Assembly: GCA_021654635.1 (NCBI GenBank)
Contig: AP025179.1
Span: 5,084,001-5,148,000, forward strand
Direction: 5' to 3'
Origin: Mycobacterium kiyosense
Lineage (GTDB): Bacteria; Actinomycetota; Actinomycetes; Mycobacteriales; Mycobacteriaceae
Length of the DNA stretch: 64,000 nt
The position numbers and the translations under genes are program-made. The first letter of the stretch is position 1. Every line of letters begins with the position of its first letter. Positions 36,742 through 49,000 of the stretch are shown in pieces. A model generated the notes under the pieces. The model saw only the letters and a program-made list of their open reading frames with translations, was not told the DNA's origin and did no database searches.

Positions 36742-39700
36742 CTATCCGACCTCGGTGTTGAAGTGGAAGGGAGAGATGTTCTGTGCCCACTGCGAGAACA
36801 GCTGTGTCTGGCCCTGCAGGATGCCGGAGAGATGGTTGCCGATGTTGCCGATGCCGGACATCAACGCGGCCCCGGCCACGTCGCTGGTGTTTGCGATGCC
36901 CGAAATCGCATTGCCCAGGTTCTGGAACCCGGAGACCAGCGAGCCGTTGTTGTACCAGCCCGACGTCAACGCCCCGTTGGCGTTGGCGAAGCCCGAACTC
37001 AGGTTGCTCGAGTTGAAGAACCCGGAGGTCCCGTTGGCATCTCCGTTGAAGTAGCCCGAAGATACGGATCCGCCCGAGTTCCCGATGCCGAGCAGACCCG
37101 GTACACCCAGGTTGAGTCGGCCGAGCAGTGTCAGATCGACGGGGATCTGGATGTTCGCCCCGACGGAGAGGTTGTTGAAGACGATCGGGTTGATGACGAT
37201 GGGGTCGATCACCGGGGACGCGAGGGTTCCAGCGAAAGTGAAGGTAAGCAGCACTGAAATCTGCGCACGGACCGGGATGCCGAAAGTTGGGATCGGTTGG
37301 ATGGTGATCGGGTGGATGTAACCGGTGACCGGGATCGCCACGTCAGTGTGGGCCACCAGGTCGATCGGAATCCCCGGCAAATCGATCGGGATGCTGTAGC
37401 CGTCCAGCCCCTGGCTGTCGGCCAGTTGGAACGAACCCAGGTTCATGCTGCCGGTGTTGAACGAGCCGGTGTTGAGGTCGCCGGCGTTGGCGAAGCCGGT
37501 GTTGATGCTGCCGCCGTTGAAGCTGCCGGTGTTCAGATCGCCCGGGTTGGCATCGCCGGTGTTGAAGCTGCCGACGTTGAAACTGCCCGTGTTGTGGTTG
37601 CCGGTGTTGCCGATGCCGGTGTTGTAGCTGCCGGTGTTGCCGATACCGGTGTTGGCGATGCTGGTGTTGCCGATACCGGTGTTGTAGTCACCGGCATTGC
37701 CGATACCGGTGTTTCCGGTGCCGGAGTTGAAGAAGCCGCGGTTACCGGTACCGGAGTTGAACAACCCGATGTTGTCGGTGCCCGCATTCAACCCACCGAA
37801 GCCGACATTGCCGCTACCCAGCAGGCCAATCCCGGAGTTGTTGTTACCCCAGTTGGCCAAGCCGGTGTTGCCGTCACCCCAGTTGCCGAAGCCGATGTTG
37901 CCGTTACCGGTGTTACCGAAGCCGATGTTGCCGCTACCGGAGTTACCGAACCCGATGTTGCCGTCACCGAGGTTGCCGAACCCGAAGTTGTGGCTGCCCA
38001 GATCACCGAACCCGAAGTTCAGATCGCCCAGGTTGCCGCCGCCGAAGTTGCTGCCACCGACATTGCCGAAGCCGAAGTTCAGCGCCCCGATATTGCCCCC
38101 ACCCACGTTCAGGCCACCCTGGTTGCCGATCCCCAGGCTGAAAGTGGTGAAGTCGGTGACGGCGTCGTGGAACAAACCCGACACCTGACTGCCCGCGTTG
38201 CCGAGACCGGAGACCACCGCAGCCTGCGCGGCGTCCAGCGAGCTCACGTTGAACCAGCCCGACATCGAGTTGCCCAGGTTGCGCATGCCCGAGAGCATGT
38301 TGCCCACGTTGCCCACACCCGAGGCACTCAGCCCCATGTTCTGCAGCCCCGAACTGCCGGCACCCAGGTTGAAGAAGCCCGACGAACTACCCGAGCCGCT
38401 GTTGAAGAATCCCGACGACGGGGTGGCCGTGGTGTTGCCCAAACCCGGACCCGCCGGGATCCCAAACGGGATATCGATCGGGCCGACAGTGCCGGTGATG
38501 CCGCCGAACAGTGTGTATCCCGGGCCGCCGACGACCAGGCTCAGCTGTGGTCCGCTGACCGTGATGACCGGGACGTTGATCGGACCGACGTAGCCGCCGC
38601 TCAGCAGGCCGCTGACAGTGAGCGGGAATTGGGGAATGGTGAACGGCTGGGTAGTGATGTCGAAGGTGCCGCCGGAAATGGTCAGGTTCAACGGGATTCG
38701 CATCCCGAAGTCCACCGGAATCGCGTCGATGTGGGCGGTGTAGGTAAACCCGGGCATGCCCTGAGCGTCGCCCCGGATGAACATCCCGTTGTTCATGTTG
38801 CCGGAGTTGCCGATACCGGTGTTGATGTTGCCCGAGTTGCCGATACCGGTGTTGAGGTTGCCGCTGTTGAACCAGCCGGTGTTGGTGTCACCACCGTTGA
38901 AGTCACCGCTGTTGAAGCTGCCCTGGTTGAAGCTGCCGGTGTTATAGCTGCCGCGGTTACCGATGCCGGTGTTGAAGCTGCCCGGATTGAACAACCCCGT
39001 ATTGGCGATACCGGAGTTGCCGATACCGGTGTTGTAACTACCGGTGTTGAACAACCCCGAGTTACCCACCCCGGAATTCAGGATCCCGTTCAGATCGAAC
39101 CCGTTATTGCCGATGCCGATGTTGCCGTTACCGGTATTGCCGAACCCGATGTTGTTGTCACCGGTATTACCGAACCCGATATTGCCGGTACCGGTGTTGC
39201 CGAAGGCATCGGTGACGGCGGCTGTCGCGGCCGCGGGGTTCACGTGCTGCGACAAGAAGCTGCTCAGATTCCCGGAGTCCAGCAGGCTGGTCAGGGTCTT
39301 GCCGCTGAGCAGACTGCTCAACGTCTTACCGTTGAGCAGGTTACTCACGGCGGGGCTGCTCAACAGGTTGGACACCACCGGGCTGCTCAACAAGTTGGTG
39401 ACCGTGCTCGGGCTGCTCAGCAGGCTGGTCACCGTGGTGACCGCCGGGCTGCTCAGCAGCGTGTTCACCGCGGGGCTGTTCAACTGGGCGGCTAATGCCC
39501 CGGAATCCACCCAGTTGGTGAACGCCGGCGAACTCGACAGACTGGTCACCACGGCCTGCAACCCACCATGGGTGTCGATGAACCGCGTGATCTGACTCAA
39601 CGAGAAGTTGCCCCACGGCGTCGACAACACCGACGCCGCCGCACCCGCACTACCGCTGCTACCCAACTGGGACAACAGGTTGCTCAGGCTGCTGCCGTTG

Positions 39701-41580
39701 GTCAGGTGCACATGACTGAGCAGGCTACTCACCGAGGTGTTGCTCAACAGGCCGCTCAGCGCCGGACTGCTCAACAAACTGCCCACCGACGGGCTGGCCA
39801 GCAGGCCGCTCACCATCGGGCTGCTCAACAAACTGCTCACCGGGGGGCTGTTCACCAGGGTAGTGACGGCCGGACTACTCAGCAGATTGGTCACCGCGGG
39901 ACTGCTCAGCTGGCTGGCCAACGCCCCGGAGTTCACCCAGTTGGTAAAAGCCGGCGAACTCGACAAGTTGTTCAGCACCGTCTGCAGGCCACCGTGGGTC
40001 TCGACGAAGTTCGTGATCTGGTTCAGCGAGAAATTGCCCCACGGGGTCGACAGCGTCGAAGCGGCACTAGGCCCGCCCGAACCGGTGGCGCCCACGCCCA
40101 GCTGAGTCAGCAGGTTGCTCAGGCTGCTTCCGTTGCTCAGGTGCAGACTGCCGATCAGGCTGCTGACCGTCTTGCTGCTCAGCAGGCTGCTCACGGTCGG
40201 GCTGCTGAGCAGGCTGCTCACCGTCGGGCTGCTCAGCAAGCTGGTGACGGTGGTGCTGCTGAGCAGGGTGTTGACCGCGGAGCTGTTCAGCAGACCGGTC
40301 ACCGACGTGCCGCTCAACAGCGCGCTCACGCTGCCACTGCTGATCGCGTTGGACACGAAGTCGGTGTTCAGGAGGCCGGTCAGGAAGCCCAGGCCGCGGC
40401 CGGCGCCACCGAAGTCGCCGAAACCGTGACCCCACGCGCCGTGATGACCCCAACCTGCGGCTGCCGTACCAGCGCCCGAGACACCTAGCTGGTTGAGCAC
40501 GCTGGTCACGTCGCCGGTGCTGACGTGCAGACTGGCCAGCAAGCTGCTCACCGACTTGCTGCTCAACAGGTTGGCCAGGCTCTTGCCGCTCAACAGGCTG
40601 CTCACGGCCGGGCTGCTCAACAGGTTGCTCACCGTCGGGCTGCTCAGCAGGCCGGTCAGGCTGCCGGTGCTCAGCACACTGCCGATGACACCGCTGCTCA
40701 GGACGTTGCTCAGAGCGCCGCCGGACAGACTCGACATCAGCAGGTTCGAGCCGCCGAAGTGACCCCACGAGCCGAAGTGGCGGCCGAACCCGCCGCCGAA
40801 CCCGGCGGCAGCCGCGCCGCCGGTGCCGATGCCTCCCAGACCCAGGTTGTGCAGGTTCAGGTTGGCCAGGTTGCCGGTGCCCAGGTGCAAACTGCTCAGC
40901 ACACCGCTGAGGTTGAATCCGCCCAGCAGGCTGCCCAGTTTCAGGCCACTCAGATTCCCGGAACCCAGGCTTGCGACGACGGCTTTGACATTGCCGCCGG
41001 CCAAGCCGGACAGTTGCGTGACTGCGGACTGGATGATTCCGCTGGCGCCGGCCAACTGACCCAACGGCCCCTTGGCAAACGGGGTCAATCCCGCCGCGGC
41101 CGCCGCGGCCCCGCCGTAGTAGTCGACCATCGCGACCACATCCTGGGCCCAGAACTGCTCGTAAATCTCTTCGGCGGCTGCGATCGCCGGCGCGTTCTGG
41201 CCGAACAGGTTCGACACCACCAACGACACCAACGAATTACGGTTGCCCGCGATCAACGCCGGATGCACGATCATCGACCGCGCCGTCTCATAGGCCGAGA
41301 CCACCGCACGCGCTTGGGCGGCCGAGGCCTCGGCCGCCGTGCCCGCGGCGCTGAGCCACGCGGTGTAGGGTGTCGCCGCTGCGGCCATCGCCGTTGACGC
41401 CGGGCCCTGCCAGGCGTCGTTGATCAGCCCGGAGGTCACCGCCTCGAAAAACGACGACGCCGAGCCGAGCTCGGACGCCAAACCGTCCCAGGCCGCGGCC
41501 ACCGACGCCATCGGCGCCGATCCCGCACCGATCAACATGTTCAGCGAGTTGATCTCGGGTGGCAAAGTCAGGAAACTCAC
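36742..41580 (-). CDS. PPE family protein, MPTR subfamily, gene 1 of 3 (1612 aa)
   Basis: Start GTG 41580 with AAGGAAGAGGA upstream. Residues 1-180 are the PPE domain ([32 protein letters not shown]), the part recognised by ESX secretion systems. About residues 290-780 hold nonapeptide repeats of the form xLLSSPxVS, with two copies of a TPWGNFSL module near 510 and 650. From about 790 on are pentapeptide MPTR repeats (GNTGxGN and FNTGxxN types), with two beta-rich inserts (near 940 and 1390). It is probably a surface or secreted protein. MPTR repeats in PPE1, PPE2 and PPE3 are nearly identical. No SVP motif was seen. Confidence 0.93.
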   Translation of the reverse strand: MSFLTLPPEINSLNMLIGAGSAPMASVAAAWDGLASELGSASSFFEAVTSGLINDAWQGPASTAMAAAATPYTAWLSAAGTAAEASAAQARAVVSAYETARSMIVHPALIAGNRNSLVSLVVSNLFGQNAPAIAAAEEIYEQFWAQDVVAMVDYYGGAAAAAAGLTPFAKGPLGQLAGASGIIQSAVTQLSGLAGGNVKAVVASLGSGNLSGLKLGSLLGGFNLSGVLSSLHLGTGNLANLNLHNLGLGGIGTGGAAAAGFGGGFGRHFGSWGHFGGSNLLMSSLSGGALSNVLSSGVIGSVLSTGSLTGLLSSPTVSNLLSSPAVSSLLSGKSLANLLSSKSVSSLLASLHVSTGDVTSVLNQLGVSGAGTAAAGWGHHGAWGHGFGDFGGAGRGLGFLTGLLNTDFVSNAISSGSVSALLSGTSVTGLLNSSAVNTLLSSTTVTSLLSSPTVSSLLSSPTVSSLLSSKTVSSLIGSLHLSNGSSLSNLLTQLGVGATGSGGPSAASTLSTPWGNFSLNQITNFVETHGGLQTVLNNLSSSPAFTNWVNSGALASQLSSPAVTNLLSSPAVTTLVNSPPVSSLLSSPMVSGLLASPSVGSLLSSPALSGLLSNTSVSSLLSHVHLTNGSSLSNLLSQLGSSGSAGAAASVLSTPWGNFSLSQITRFIDTHGGLQAVVTSLSSSPAFTNWVDSGALAAQLNSPAVNTLLSSPAVTTVTSLLSSPSTVTNLLSSPVVSNLLSSPAVSNLLNGKTLSSLLSGKTLTSLLDSGNLSSFLSQHVNPAAATAAVTDAFGNTGTGNIGFGNTGDNNIGFGNTGNGNIGIGNNGFDLNGILNSGVGNSGLFNTGSYNTGIGNSGIANTGLFNPGSFNTGIGNRGSYNTGSFNQGSFNSGDFNGGDTNTGWFNSGNLNTGIGNSGNINTGIGNSGNMNNGMFIRGDAQGMPGFTYTAHIDAIPVDFGMRIPLNLTISGGTFDITTQPFTIPQFPLTVSGLLSGGYVGPINVPVITVSGPQLSLVVGGPGYTLFGGITGTVGPIDIPFGIPAGPGLGNTTATPSSGFFNSGSGSSSGFFNLGAGSSGLQNMGLSASGVGNVGNMLSGMRNLGNSMSGWFNVSSLDAAQAAVVSGLGNAGSQVSGLFHDAVTDFTTFSLGIGNQGGLNVGGGNIGALNFGFGNVGGSNFGGGNLGDLNFGFGDLGSHNFGFGNLGDGNIGFGNSGSGNIGFGNTGNGNIGFGNWGDGNTGLANWGNNNSGIGLLGSGNVGFGGLNAGTDNIGLFNSGTGNRGFFNSGTGNTGIGNAGDYNTGIGNTSIANTGIGNTGSYNTGIGNTGNHNTGSFNVGSFNTGDANPGDLNTGSFNGGSINTGFANAGDLNTGSFNTGSMNLGSFQLADSQGLDGYSIPIDLPGIPIDLVAHTDVAIPVTGYIHPITIQPIPTFGIPVRAQISVLLTFTFAGTLASPVIDPIVINPIVFNNLSVGANIQIPVDLTLLGRLNLGVPGLLGIGNSGGSVSSGYFNGDANGTSGFFNSSNLSSGFANANGALTSGWYNNGSLVSGFQNLGNAISGIANTSDVAGAALMSGIGNIGNHLSGILQGQTQLFSQWAQNISPFHFNTEVG
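39210..40710 (-). repeat. Nonapeptide-coding repeat array in PPE gene 1
   Basis: The DNA encodes many 27-bp units of the form x-L-L-S-S-P-x-V-S; variants replace SSP by SGK, SSK or NSS. Two spacer modules of about 60 residues ([13 protein letters not shown], THGGLQx[11 protein letters not shown]) interrupt the array near 40,000 and 39,600. The same arrangement appears in PPE gene 2 (about 44,100-45,200, one module) and PPE gene 3 (about 48,500-50,050, two modules). Boundaries are estimated by eye. Confidence 0.75.
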
Positions 41581-41643
41581 CGGCTCAGTCCTCTTCCTTA
41601 CATTGCAGGAAAGCTTCTCGGGGGTAGTTGCGGAAGCACGTCA
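41581..41643. repeat. Duplicated spacer upstream of PPE gene 1
   Basis: These 63 bp between PPE gene 2 and PPE gene 1 are identical to 46001-46063 between PPE genes 3 and 2. Identity continues into the coding ends on both sides. The spacer contains the shared ribosome-binding site (AAGGAAGAGG on the minus strand). Confidence 0.9.
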
Positions 41644-44600
41644 TCAGGGAGTCACCCAGTCCGCCAGCGTCTGCTGCAGCGCACCCATCTGGCCGTGCAA
41701 GAAGCCGGAGAGCTGGCTGCCGATGTTGCCGATGCCGGAGATCAGCGCGTTCCCGGCCACGGTGCTGGTGTTGGCGAGGCCCGACATCGCGTTGCCCAGG
41801 TTCTGCCAGCCCGACAGCAGCGAGCCGGAGTTGTACCAGCCCGAAGTCAGCGCGCCGTTGGCGTTGGAGAAGCCCGAAGTCAGATCGCTCGTGTTGAAGA
41901 ATCCGGAAGTCCCGCTGGAGCTTCCGTTGAAGAAGCCCGACGACACTGGCACGCCGGAGTTCCCGATACCGGTCAGGCCCGGTAGCGACAGGTTGAGCCG
42001 GCCGAGCACCGTGAGGTCGATGGGCACCTGGACGTTCACCCCGACCGCGAGGTCCTTCAGGACGATCGGGTTGACGACGATTGGGGGTAGCGCTGGGCCC
42101 ATCTGGGTGCCAGTGAAGTTGAGAGTGATCAGGAAGCTGGCCGAGACATTGACCGGGATGCCGAACTGCGGGACGTAGACGGTGATCGGGTCAATCTGAC
42201 CGGTGATCGGGATCGTCGTGTTGGTGCCCGCCACCAGGTCGATCGGAATCGCCGGCAGTTCGATCGGGATGGAGATTCCCCCCAGACCTTGGCTATCGGC
42301 CAGCTGGAACGAACCGATGTTCATGCTGCCGGTGTTGAACGAGCCGGTGTTGAGGTCGCCGGCGTTGGCGAAGCCGGTGTTGGTGTTTCCGCCGTTGAAG
42401 CTGCCGGTGTTGACGTTGCCGGGGTTGGCGTCGCCGGTGTTGAAGCTGCCGACGTTGAAACTGCCGGTGTTGTGGTTGCCGGTGTTGCCGATGCCGGTGT
42501 TGAAGCTGCCGGTGTTACCGATACCGGTGTTGGCGATACTCGTGTTGCCGATACCGGTGTTGTAATCCCCGGCGTTGCCGATACCGGTGTTACCCGTGCC
42601 GGAGTTGAAGAAGCCACGGTTACCGGTACCGGAGTTGAACAACCCGATGTTGTCGGTGCCCGCGTTCAAGCCACCGAAGCCGATATTGCCGTTACCGAGC
42701 AGGCCGATACCGGAGTTGTTGTTACCCCAGTTGGCCAAGCCGGTGTTGCCGTTACCCCAGTTGCCGAAGCCGATGTTGCCGTTACCGGTGTTGCCGAACC
42801 CGATGTTGCCGCTACCGGAGTTACCGAACCCGATGTTGCCGTCGCCGAGGTTGCCGAACCCGAAGTTGTGGCTGCCCAGATCACCGAACCCGAAGTTCAG
42901 ATCGCCCAGGTTGCCGCCGCCGAAGTTGCTGCCACCGACATTGCCGAAGCCGAAGTTCAGCGCCCCGATATTGCCGCCACCCACATTCAGGCCACCCTGG
43001 TTGCCCAGGCCCAGGCTGAAAGTGGTGAAGTCGGTCACCGCATTGTGGAACAGACCCGACACCTGGCTGCCGACGTTGCCGATACCGGACACGACCGCAG
43101 CCTGCGCCGCATCCAGCGAGCTCAGGTTGGCCATCCCCGAGATGCTGTTGCCAAGGTTGTGCATGCCCGACACCAGATTGCCGACGTTGCCCACACCCGA
43201 GGCATAGGAGGCCAGGTTCTGCAACCCCGAACTGCCGGCGCCCATGTTGAAGAAGCCCGAGGAGCTGCCCGAGCCGCTGTTGAAGAATCCCGACGACGGG
43301 CTGGTCGTGGTGTTGCCCAAACCCGGACCAGCCGGAATCGAGAACGGGATGTCGATCGGACCGACGGTGCCGAAGATGCCGCCGAACACCGTGTAGTTGG
43401 GCCCGCCGACCAGGAGGTGCAACCGCGGGCCGCTGACCGTGATGGACGGGACGTTGATGGGACCGACTGTCGAGCCGTCGTTGATGGTGCTCAGCGAGCT
43501 GAGATTGATCGTGCCGATGGTGTACGGCTGCGTGGTGATGTCGAAGGTGCCACCGGAGATGGTCATGCTCAACGGGATTCGCATGCCAAAGCTCACGGGA
43601 ATCGCGTCGATGTGGGCGGTGTAGGTAAACCCGGGCATGCCCTGAGCGTCGCCCCGGAAGAACATCCCGTTGTTCATGTTGCCGGAGTTGCCGATACCGG
43701 TGTTGATGTTGCCCGAGTTGCCGATACCGGTGTTGAGGTTGCCGCTGTTGAACCAGCCGGTGTTGGTGTCACCACCGTTGAAGTCACCGCTGTTGAAGCT
43801 GCCCTGGTTGAAGCTGCCGGTGTTATAGCTGCCGCGGTTACCGATGCCGGTGTTGAAATTGCCCGGATTGAACAACCCGGTGTTGGCGATGCCGGAGTTG
43901 CCGATACCGGTGTTGTAGCTACCGGTGTTGAACAACCCCGAGTTACCGACCCCGGAATTCAGGATGCCCCGAAGATCGAAGCCGGAGTTGCCGATACCGA
44001 TATTGCCGTTACCGGTATTGCCGAACCCGATGTTGTTGTCACCGGTATTACCGAACCCGATATTGCCGGTCCCGGTATTACCGAACAGATCGGTCACGGC
44101 CGCTTCGGCCGAGCCCGGGTGCAGGGTCTGCGACAACAGGCTGCTCAGATTCCCGGAGTCCAGCAGGCTGGTCAGGGTCTTGCCGCTGAGCAGACTGCTC
44201 AACGTCTTACCGTTGAGCAGGTTACTCACGGCGGGGCTGCTCAACAGGTTGGACACCACCGGGCTGCTCAGCAAGTTGCTGACCGTCGCCGGGCTGCTCA
44301 GCACGGCGCTCACACTTGGGCTGCTCAGCAGGGTGTTCACCGCGGGGCTGTTCAACTGGGCAGCCAACGCCCCGGAGTTGATCCAGTTGGTGAATGCCGG
44401 CGAACTCGACAGGTTGTTCACCACGCTCTGCAGACCACCGTGGGTGTCGACGAAGCGCGTGATCTGGCTCAACGAGAAGTTGACCCACGGCGTCGACAAC
44501 GTCGACGCCGCCGCACTGCCGGTGCCGGTGGTACCCAGCTGCGACAACAGGTTGCTCAGACTGCTGCCGTTGGTCAGGTGCAACCCACTGAGCAGGCTGC

Positions 44601-46000
44601 TCACCGAAGAATTGCTCAGCAGGCCGCTCAGCGCCGGACTGCTCAACAAGCTGCTGACCGATGGGCTGGCCAACAAGTTGCTCACCATGGGGCTGCTCAA
44701 CAGTGTGCTGACCGTCGGGCTGCTGACCAGGGTGGCCAGGTTGGCACTGCTCAGGATGCTGCTCACGCTGCTGCTACTGACCAGGTTGGCGACGAAGTCG
44801 GAGTTCAGCAGCCCGCTCAACGACGACAGACCCCGGAACGAGCCGCCACCGAAGTGGCCCCACGAACCGCCGTGGCCCCACCCGGCCGCAGCCGTACCGA
44901 CGCCAGAGGCGTTCAGCTGGTTGAGCACGCTGGTCACGTCGCCGCCGGTGACATGCAGGCTGCTCAACAGGCTGCTCACCGACTTGCTGCTCAACAACCC
45001 GGCCAGGCTCTTGCCGCTCAGCAGACTGCTGATCGAAGGGCTGGCCAACAGATTGGACACCACCGGGCTGCTCAACAGGCTGCCTACCGTCGGGCTGCTC
45101 AGCAGGCTCGTCAAGCTGCCGCTACTCAGCACGCTGGTCAGCACACCCGAGTTGGACACGTTCGAGACCAGCGCCTGCAGGCCACCGAAGGATCCCCAGC
45201 CGCCCGAGAAGTGCCGACCGTAAGACCCCCACCGCCCGGCCGCCGCCGCCCCGTACCCGCCTCGGCCAACCCCAGGCTGTGCAGATTCAGATTCGCCAGG
45301 TTGCCGGTGCCCAGCTGCAAACTGCTCAGCACATTGCTCAGGTTGAATCCGCCCAGCAGGCTGCCCAACCTGCCCACACCCAGCCCCGCCACATTGACCT
45401 TGACGTTGCCGATCTGCAGGCCGCCCACCCCGGCCGCCAACTGACCCACCACAGCCTTGACCGCACCCCGGCCCCCGCCAACTGAGCCAACGGCCCCTTG
45501 GCAAACGGCGTCAACCCCGCAGCCGCCGCCGCGCCGTAGTAGTCGACCATCGCGACCACATCCTGAGCCCAGAACTGCTCGTAGATCTCCTCCGCCGCCG
45601 CGATCGCCGGCGCGTTCTGGCCGAACAGGTTCGACACCACCAACGACACCAACGAATTACGGTTGCCCGCGATCAACGCCGGGTGCACGATCATCGACCG
45701 CGCCGTCTCATAGGCCGACACCACCGCACGCGCCTGAGCCGCCGACTCCTCAGCCGCCGTGCCCGCCGCACTCAACCACGCCGCATACGGCGACGCCGCC
45801 GAGGCCATCGCCGCCGCAGCCGGACCCTGCCAGGCATCATTGACCAACCCCGAGGTCACCGCCTCGAAAAACGACGACGCCGAACCCAGCTCGGACGCCA
45901 AACCGTCCCAGGCCGCGGCCACCGACGCCATCGGCGCCGAACCCGCGCCCAGCAGCATGTTCAGGGAATTGATCTCGGGTGGCAAGGTCAGGAAACTCAC
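41644..46000 (-). pseudogene. PPE family protein, MPTR subfamily, gene 2 of 3, two frame breaks
   Basis: GTG 46000 begins a normal PPE domain (220 codons open), then the frame breaks at CCCC 45466-45469 and again at CCCC 45249-45252 (plus-strand reading). Restoring one base at each gives a continuous protein of about 1,450 residues: PPE domain, nonapeptide repeats with one TPWVNFSL module, and MPTR repeats to the stop at 41644. The rest of the gene, about 1,200 codons, has no other damage, so the breaks are recent, phase-variable or assembly errors. The amino-terminal DNA is nearly identical to gene 1. Confidence 0.88.
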
Positions 46001-46063
46001 CGGCTCAGTCCTCTTCCTTACATTGCAGGAAAGCTTCTCGGGGGTAGTTGCGGAAGCACGTCA
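46001..46063. repeat. Duplicated spacer upstream of PPE gene 2
   Basis: Identical over 63 bp to 41581-41643. The spacer before PPE gene 3 (from 50924) shares only its first 25 or so bases with these, so genes 1 and 2 are the most recent pair at this end. Confidence 0.9.
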
Positions 46064-49000
46064 TCAGGGAGTCACCCAGTCCGTCAGCGTCTGCTGCAGC
46101 GCACTCATCTGGCCGTGCAAGAAGCCGGAGATTTGGCTGCCGATGTTGCCGATGCCGGATATCACCGCGTCCCCGGCCACGGTGCTGGTATTGACGAAGC
46201 CCGAGATCGCGTCGCCCAGATTCTGCGAGCCCGTCAACAGCGAACCGGCGTTTAACCAGCCCGAGGTCAGCGCGCCGTTGGCGTTGACGAAGCCCGAACT
46301 CAGGTCGCTCGTGTTGAGGAAGCCGGACGTCCCGTTCGAAACTCCGTTGAAGAAGCCCGACGCCAACGACCCGAGCGAGTTACCGATACCGAGCACTCCC
46401 GGCAGCGACAGATCGAGTCGGCCCAGCAGCGTCATCTGGATGGGTATCTGTACGTCCGCTCCGTACACGACGTCCATCAGGCGAATTGGGTTGATGACGA
46501 TGGGGTCGACGATTGCGGACGGGACGGTTCCACTGATGGTGGCGAGACCGAGACCTGTCACGTTGACCGGAACGTCGACGATGATCGGGTAGATGGTGAT
46601 CGGGTCGAACTGGCCGGTGATCGGGATCGCCACATTGGTACCAGCCACCAGGTCGATCGGAATCGCTGGGAAATCGATGGAGATGTTGAAGCCGTCGAGC
46701 ACCTGGCTGTCGGCCAGCTGGAAGGACCCGACGTTCATGCTGCCGGTGTTGAACGAGCCGGTGTTGAGGTCGCCGGCGTTGGCGAAGCCGGTGTTGGTGT
46801 TGCCGCCGTTGAAGCTGCCGGTGTTCTGGCTCCCGGGGTTGGCATCGCCGGTGTTGAAGCTGCCGACGTTGAAACTGCCCGTGTTGTGGTTGCCGGTGTT
46901 ACCGATCCCGGTGTTAAAGCTGCCGGTGTTACCGATCCCGGTGTTGGCGATACTCGTGTTGCCGATACCGGTGTTGTAATCCCCGGCGTTGCCGATACCG
47001 GTGTTACCCGTGCCGGAGTTGAAGAAGCCACGGTTACCGGTACCGGAGTTGAACAACCCGATGTTGTCGGTGCCCGCATTGAACCCGCCGAAACCGATAT
47101 TGCCGTTACCGAGCAACCCGATACCGGAGTTGTGATTACCCCAGTTGGCCAACCCGCTGTTGCCATCACCCCAGTTGCCGAAGCCGATGTTGCCGTTACC
47201 GGTGTTACCGAAGCCGATGTTGCCGCTACCGGAGTTACCGAACCCGATATTGCCGTCACCGAGGTTGCCGAACCCGAAGTTGTGGCTGCCCAGATCCCCG
47301 AACCCGAAGTTCAGATCGCCCAGGTTGCCGCCGCCGAAGTTGCTGCCACCGACATTGCCGAAGCCGAAGTTCAGCGCCCCGATATTGCCCCCGCCCACAT
47401 TCAGACCACCCTGGTTGCCCAGACCGAGGCTGAAGGTGGTGAAGTCGGTCACCGAGCTGTGGAACAACCCCGACACCTGACTGCCGACGTTGCCGAAACC
47501 GGAGACGACCGCGGCCTGTGCGGCGTCCAGCGAGCTCACGTTGAACCAGCCCGACATGCTGTCGCCCAGGTTGCGCATCCCCGACACCAGGTTGCCGACG
47601 TTGCCCACACCCGAGGCATTCAGACCCATGTTCTGCAGTCCGGAACTGCCCGCACCCAGGTTGAAGAAGCCCGACGAGCTGCCCGAGCCGCTGTTGAAGA
47701 AACCCGACGACGGCGCACCCGTGGTGTTGCCGACGCCCGGACCCGTCGGGATCGAGAACAGCGGGATGTCGATCGGACCGATGGTGCCGGAGATACTGCC
47801 GTACGTGGTGTATCCCGGACCGCCGAGGGTGAAGGTCAGTTGTGGTCCACTGATCCTGATGGTCGGAACGCTGATCGGACCGATGGTGCCGGACGTGCTG
47901 CTCAGCGCGCTCATGTCGATCGCCCCGATGTTGAACGGCAGTGTGGTGATGTCGAAGGTGCCACCGGAAATCACGGTGTTCACCGGGAATCGCATGCCGT
48001 AGTCGACAGGAATCTGGTCGATGCGGATCGAGTAGGAGATACGGGTGATGCCCTGGGCGTCGCCTCGGATGAACATCCCGTTGTTCATGTTGCCGGAGTT
48101 GCCGATACCGGTGTTGATGTTGCCCGAGTTGCCGATACCGGTGTTGAGGTTGCCGCTGTTGAACCAGCCGGTGTTGGTGTCCCCACCATTGAAGTCACCG
48201 CTGTTGAAGCTGCCCTGGTTGAAACTGCCGGTGTTGTAGCTGCCCCGGTTACCGATGCCGGTGTTGAAGCTGCCCGGATTGAACAACCCGGTGTTGGCGA
48301 CACCGGAGTTGCCGATACCGGTGTTGTAACTGCCGGTGTTGAACAACCCCGAGTTACCGACCCCGGAGTTCAGGATGCCGTTGAGATCGAACCCGTTGTT
48401 CCCGATACCGATATTGCCGTTACCGGTATTGCCGAACCCGATGTTGTTGTCACCGGTATTACCGAACCCGATATTGCCCGTGCCGGTATTACCGAACAGA
48501 TCGGTCACCGCCGCCTCGGCCGACCCCGGATGCAGGCTCTGCGACAACAGACTGCTCAAGGTCTTGCCGCTGAGCAGGCCGCTGAGGGTCTTGCCATTGA
48601 GCAGGTTGCTGATGGACGGGCTGCTCAACAGGTTGGTTACCACCGGGCTGCTCAACAGATTGCCCACCGACGAACTGCCCAACAGACTGCTCACCGACGA
48701 ACTGCTCAACACGTTGGCGACCGTGGTCGGGCTGCTCAACAGGCTGGCCACGGCAGGGTTACCCAGCACCGCGGTCACATTGGCGCTGCTCAACGCGCTG
48801 TTCAGCTGGCCCGCCAGCGCATCGGAATGCAGCCACGCGTTGAACGCCGGCGAACCCGACAAATTGCCCAGCACGGCCTCGAAGCCACCGTGAGAGTTCA
48901 CGTAATTGGTGATCTGGTTCAGCGAGAAACTGCCCCACGGCGTCGACAACATCGACGCCGCCGCACTCGCACCGCCGGAACCGGTGGCACCCAACTGGGA

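Noticed and set aside
42289..45444. Very long plus-strand open frame (1051 codons) across PPE gene 2, with a similar frame of 1364 codons at 46886-50980
   Set aside because: They are antisense images of the minus-strand repeats. The periodic codon pattern of the repeats removes stops on the other strand. The translations are monotonous Val/Ala/Thr/Asp/Gly repeats with no ribosome-binding sites.
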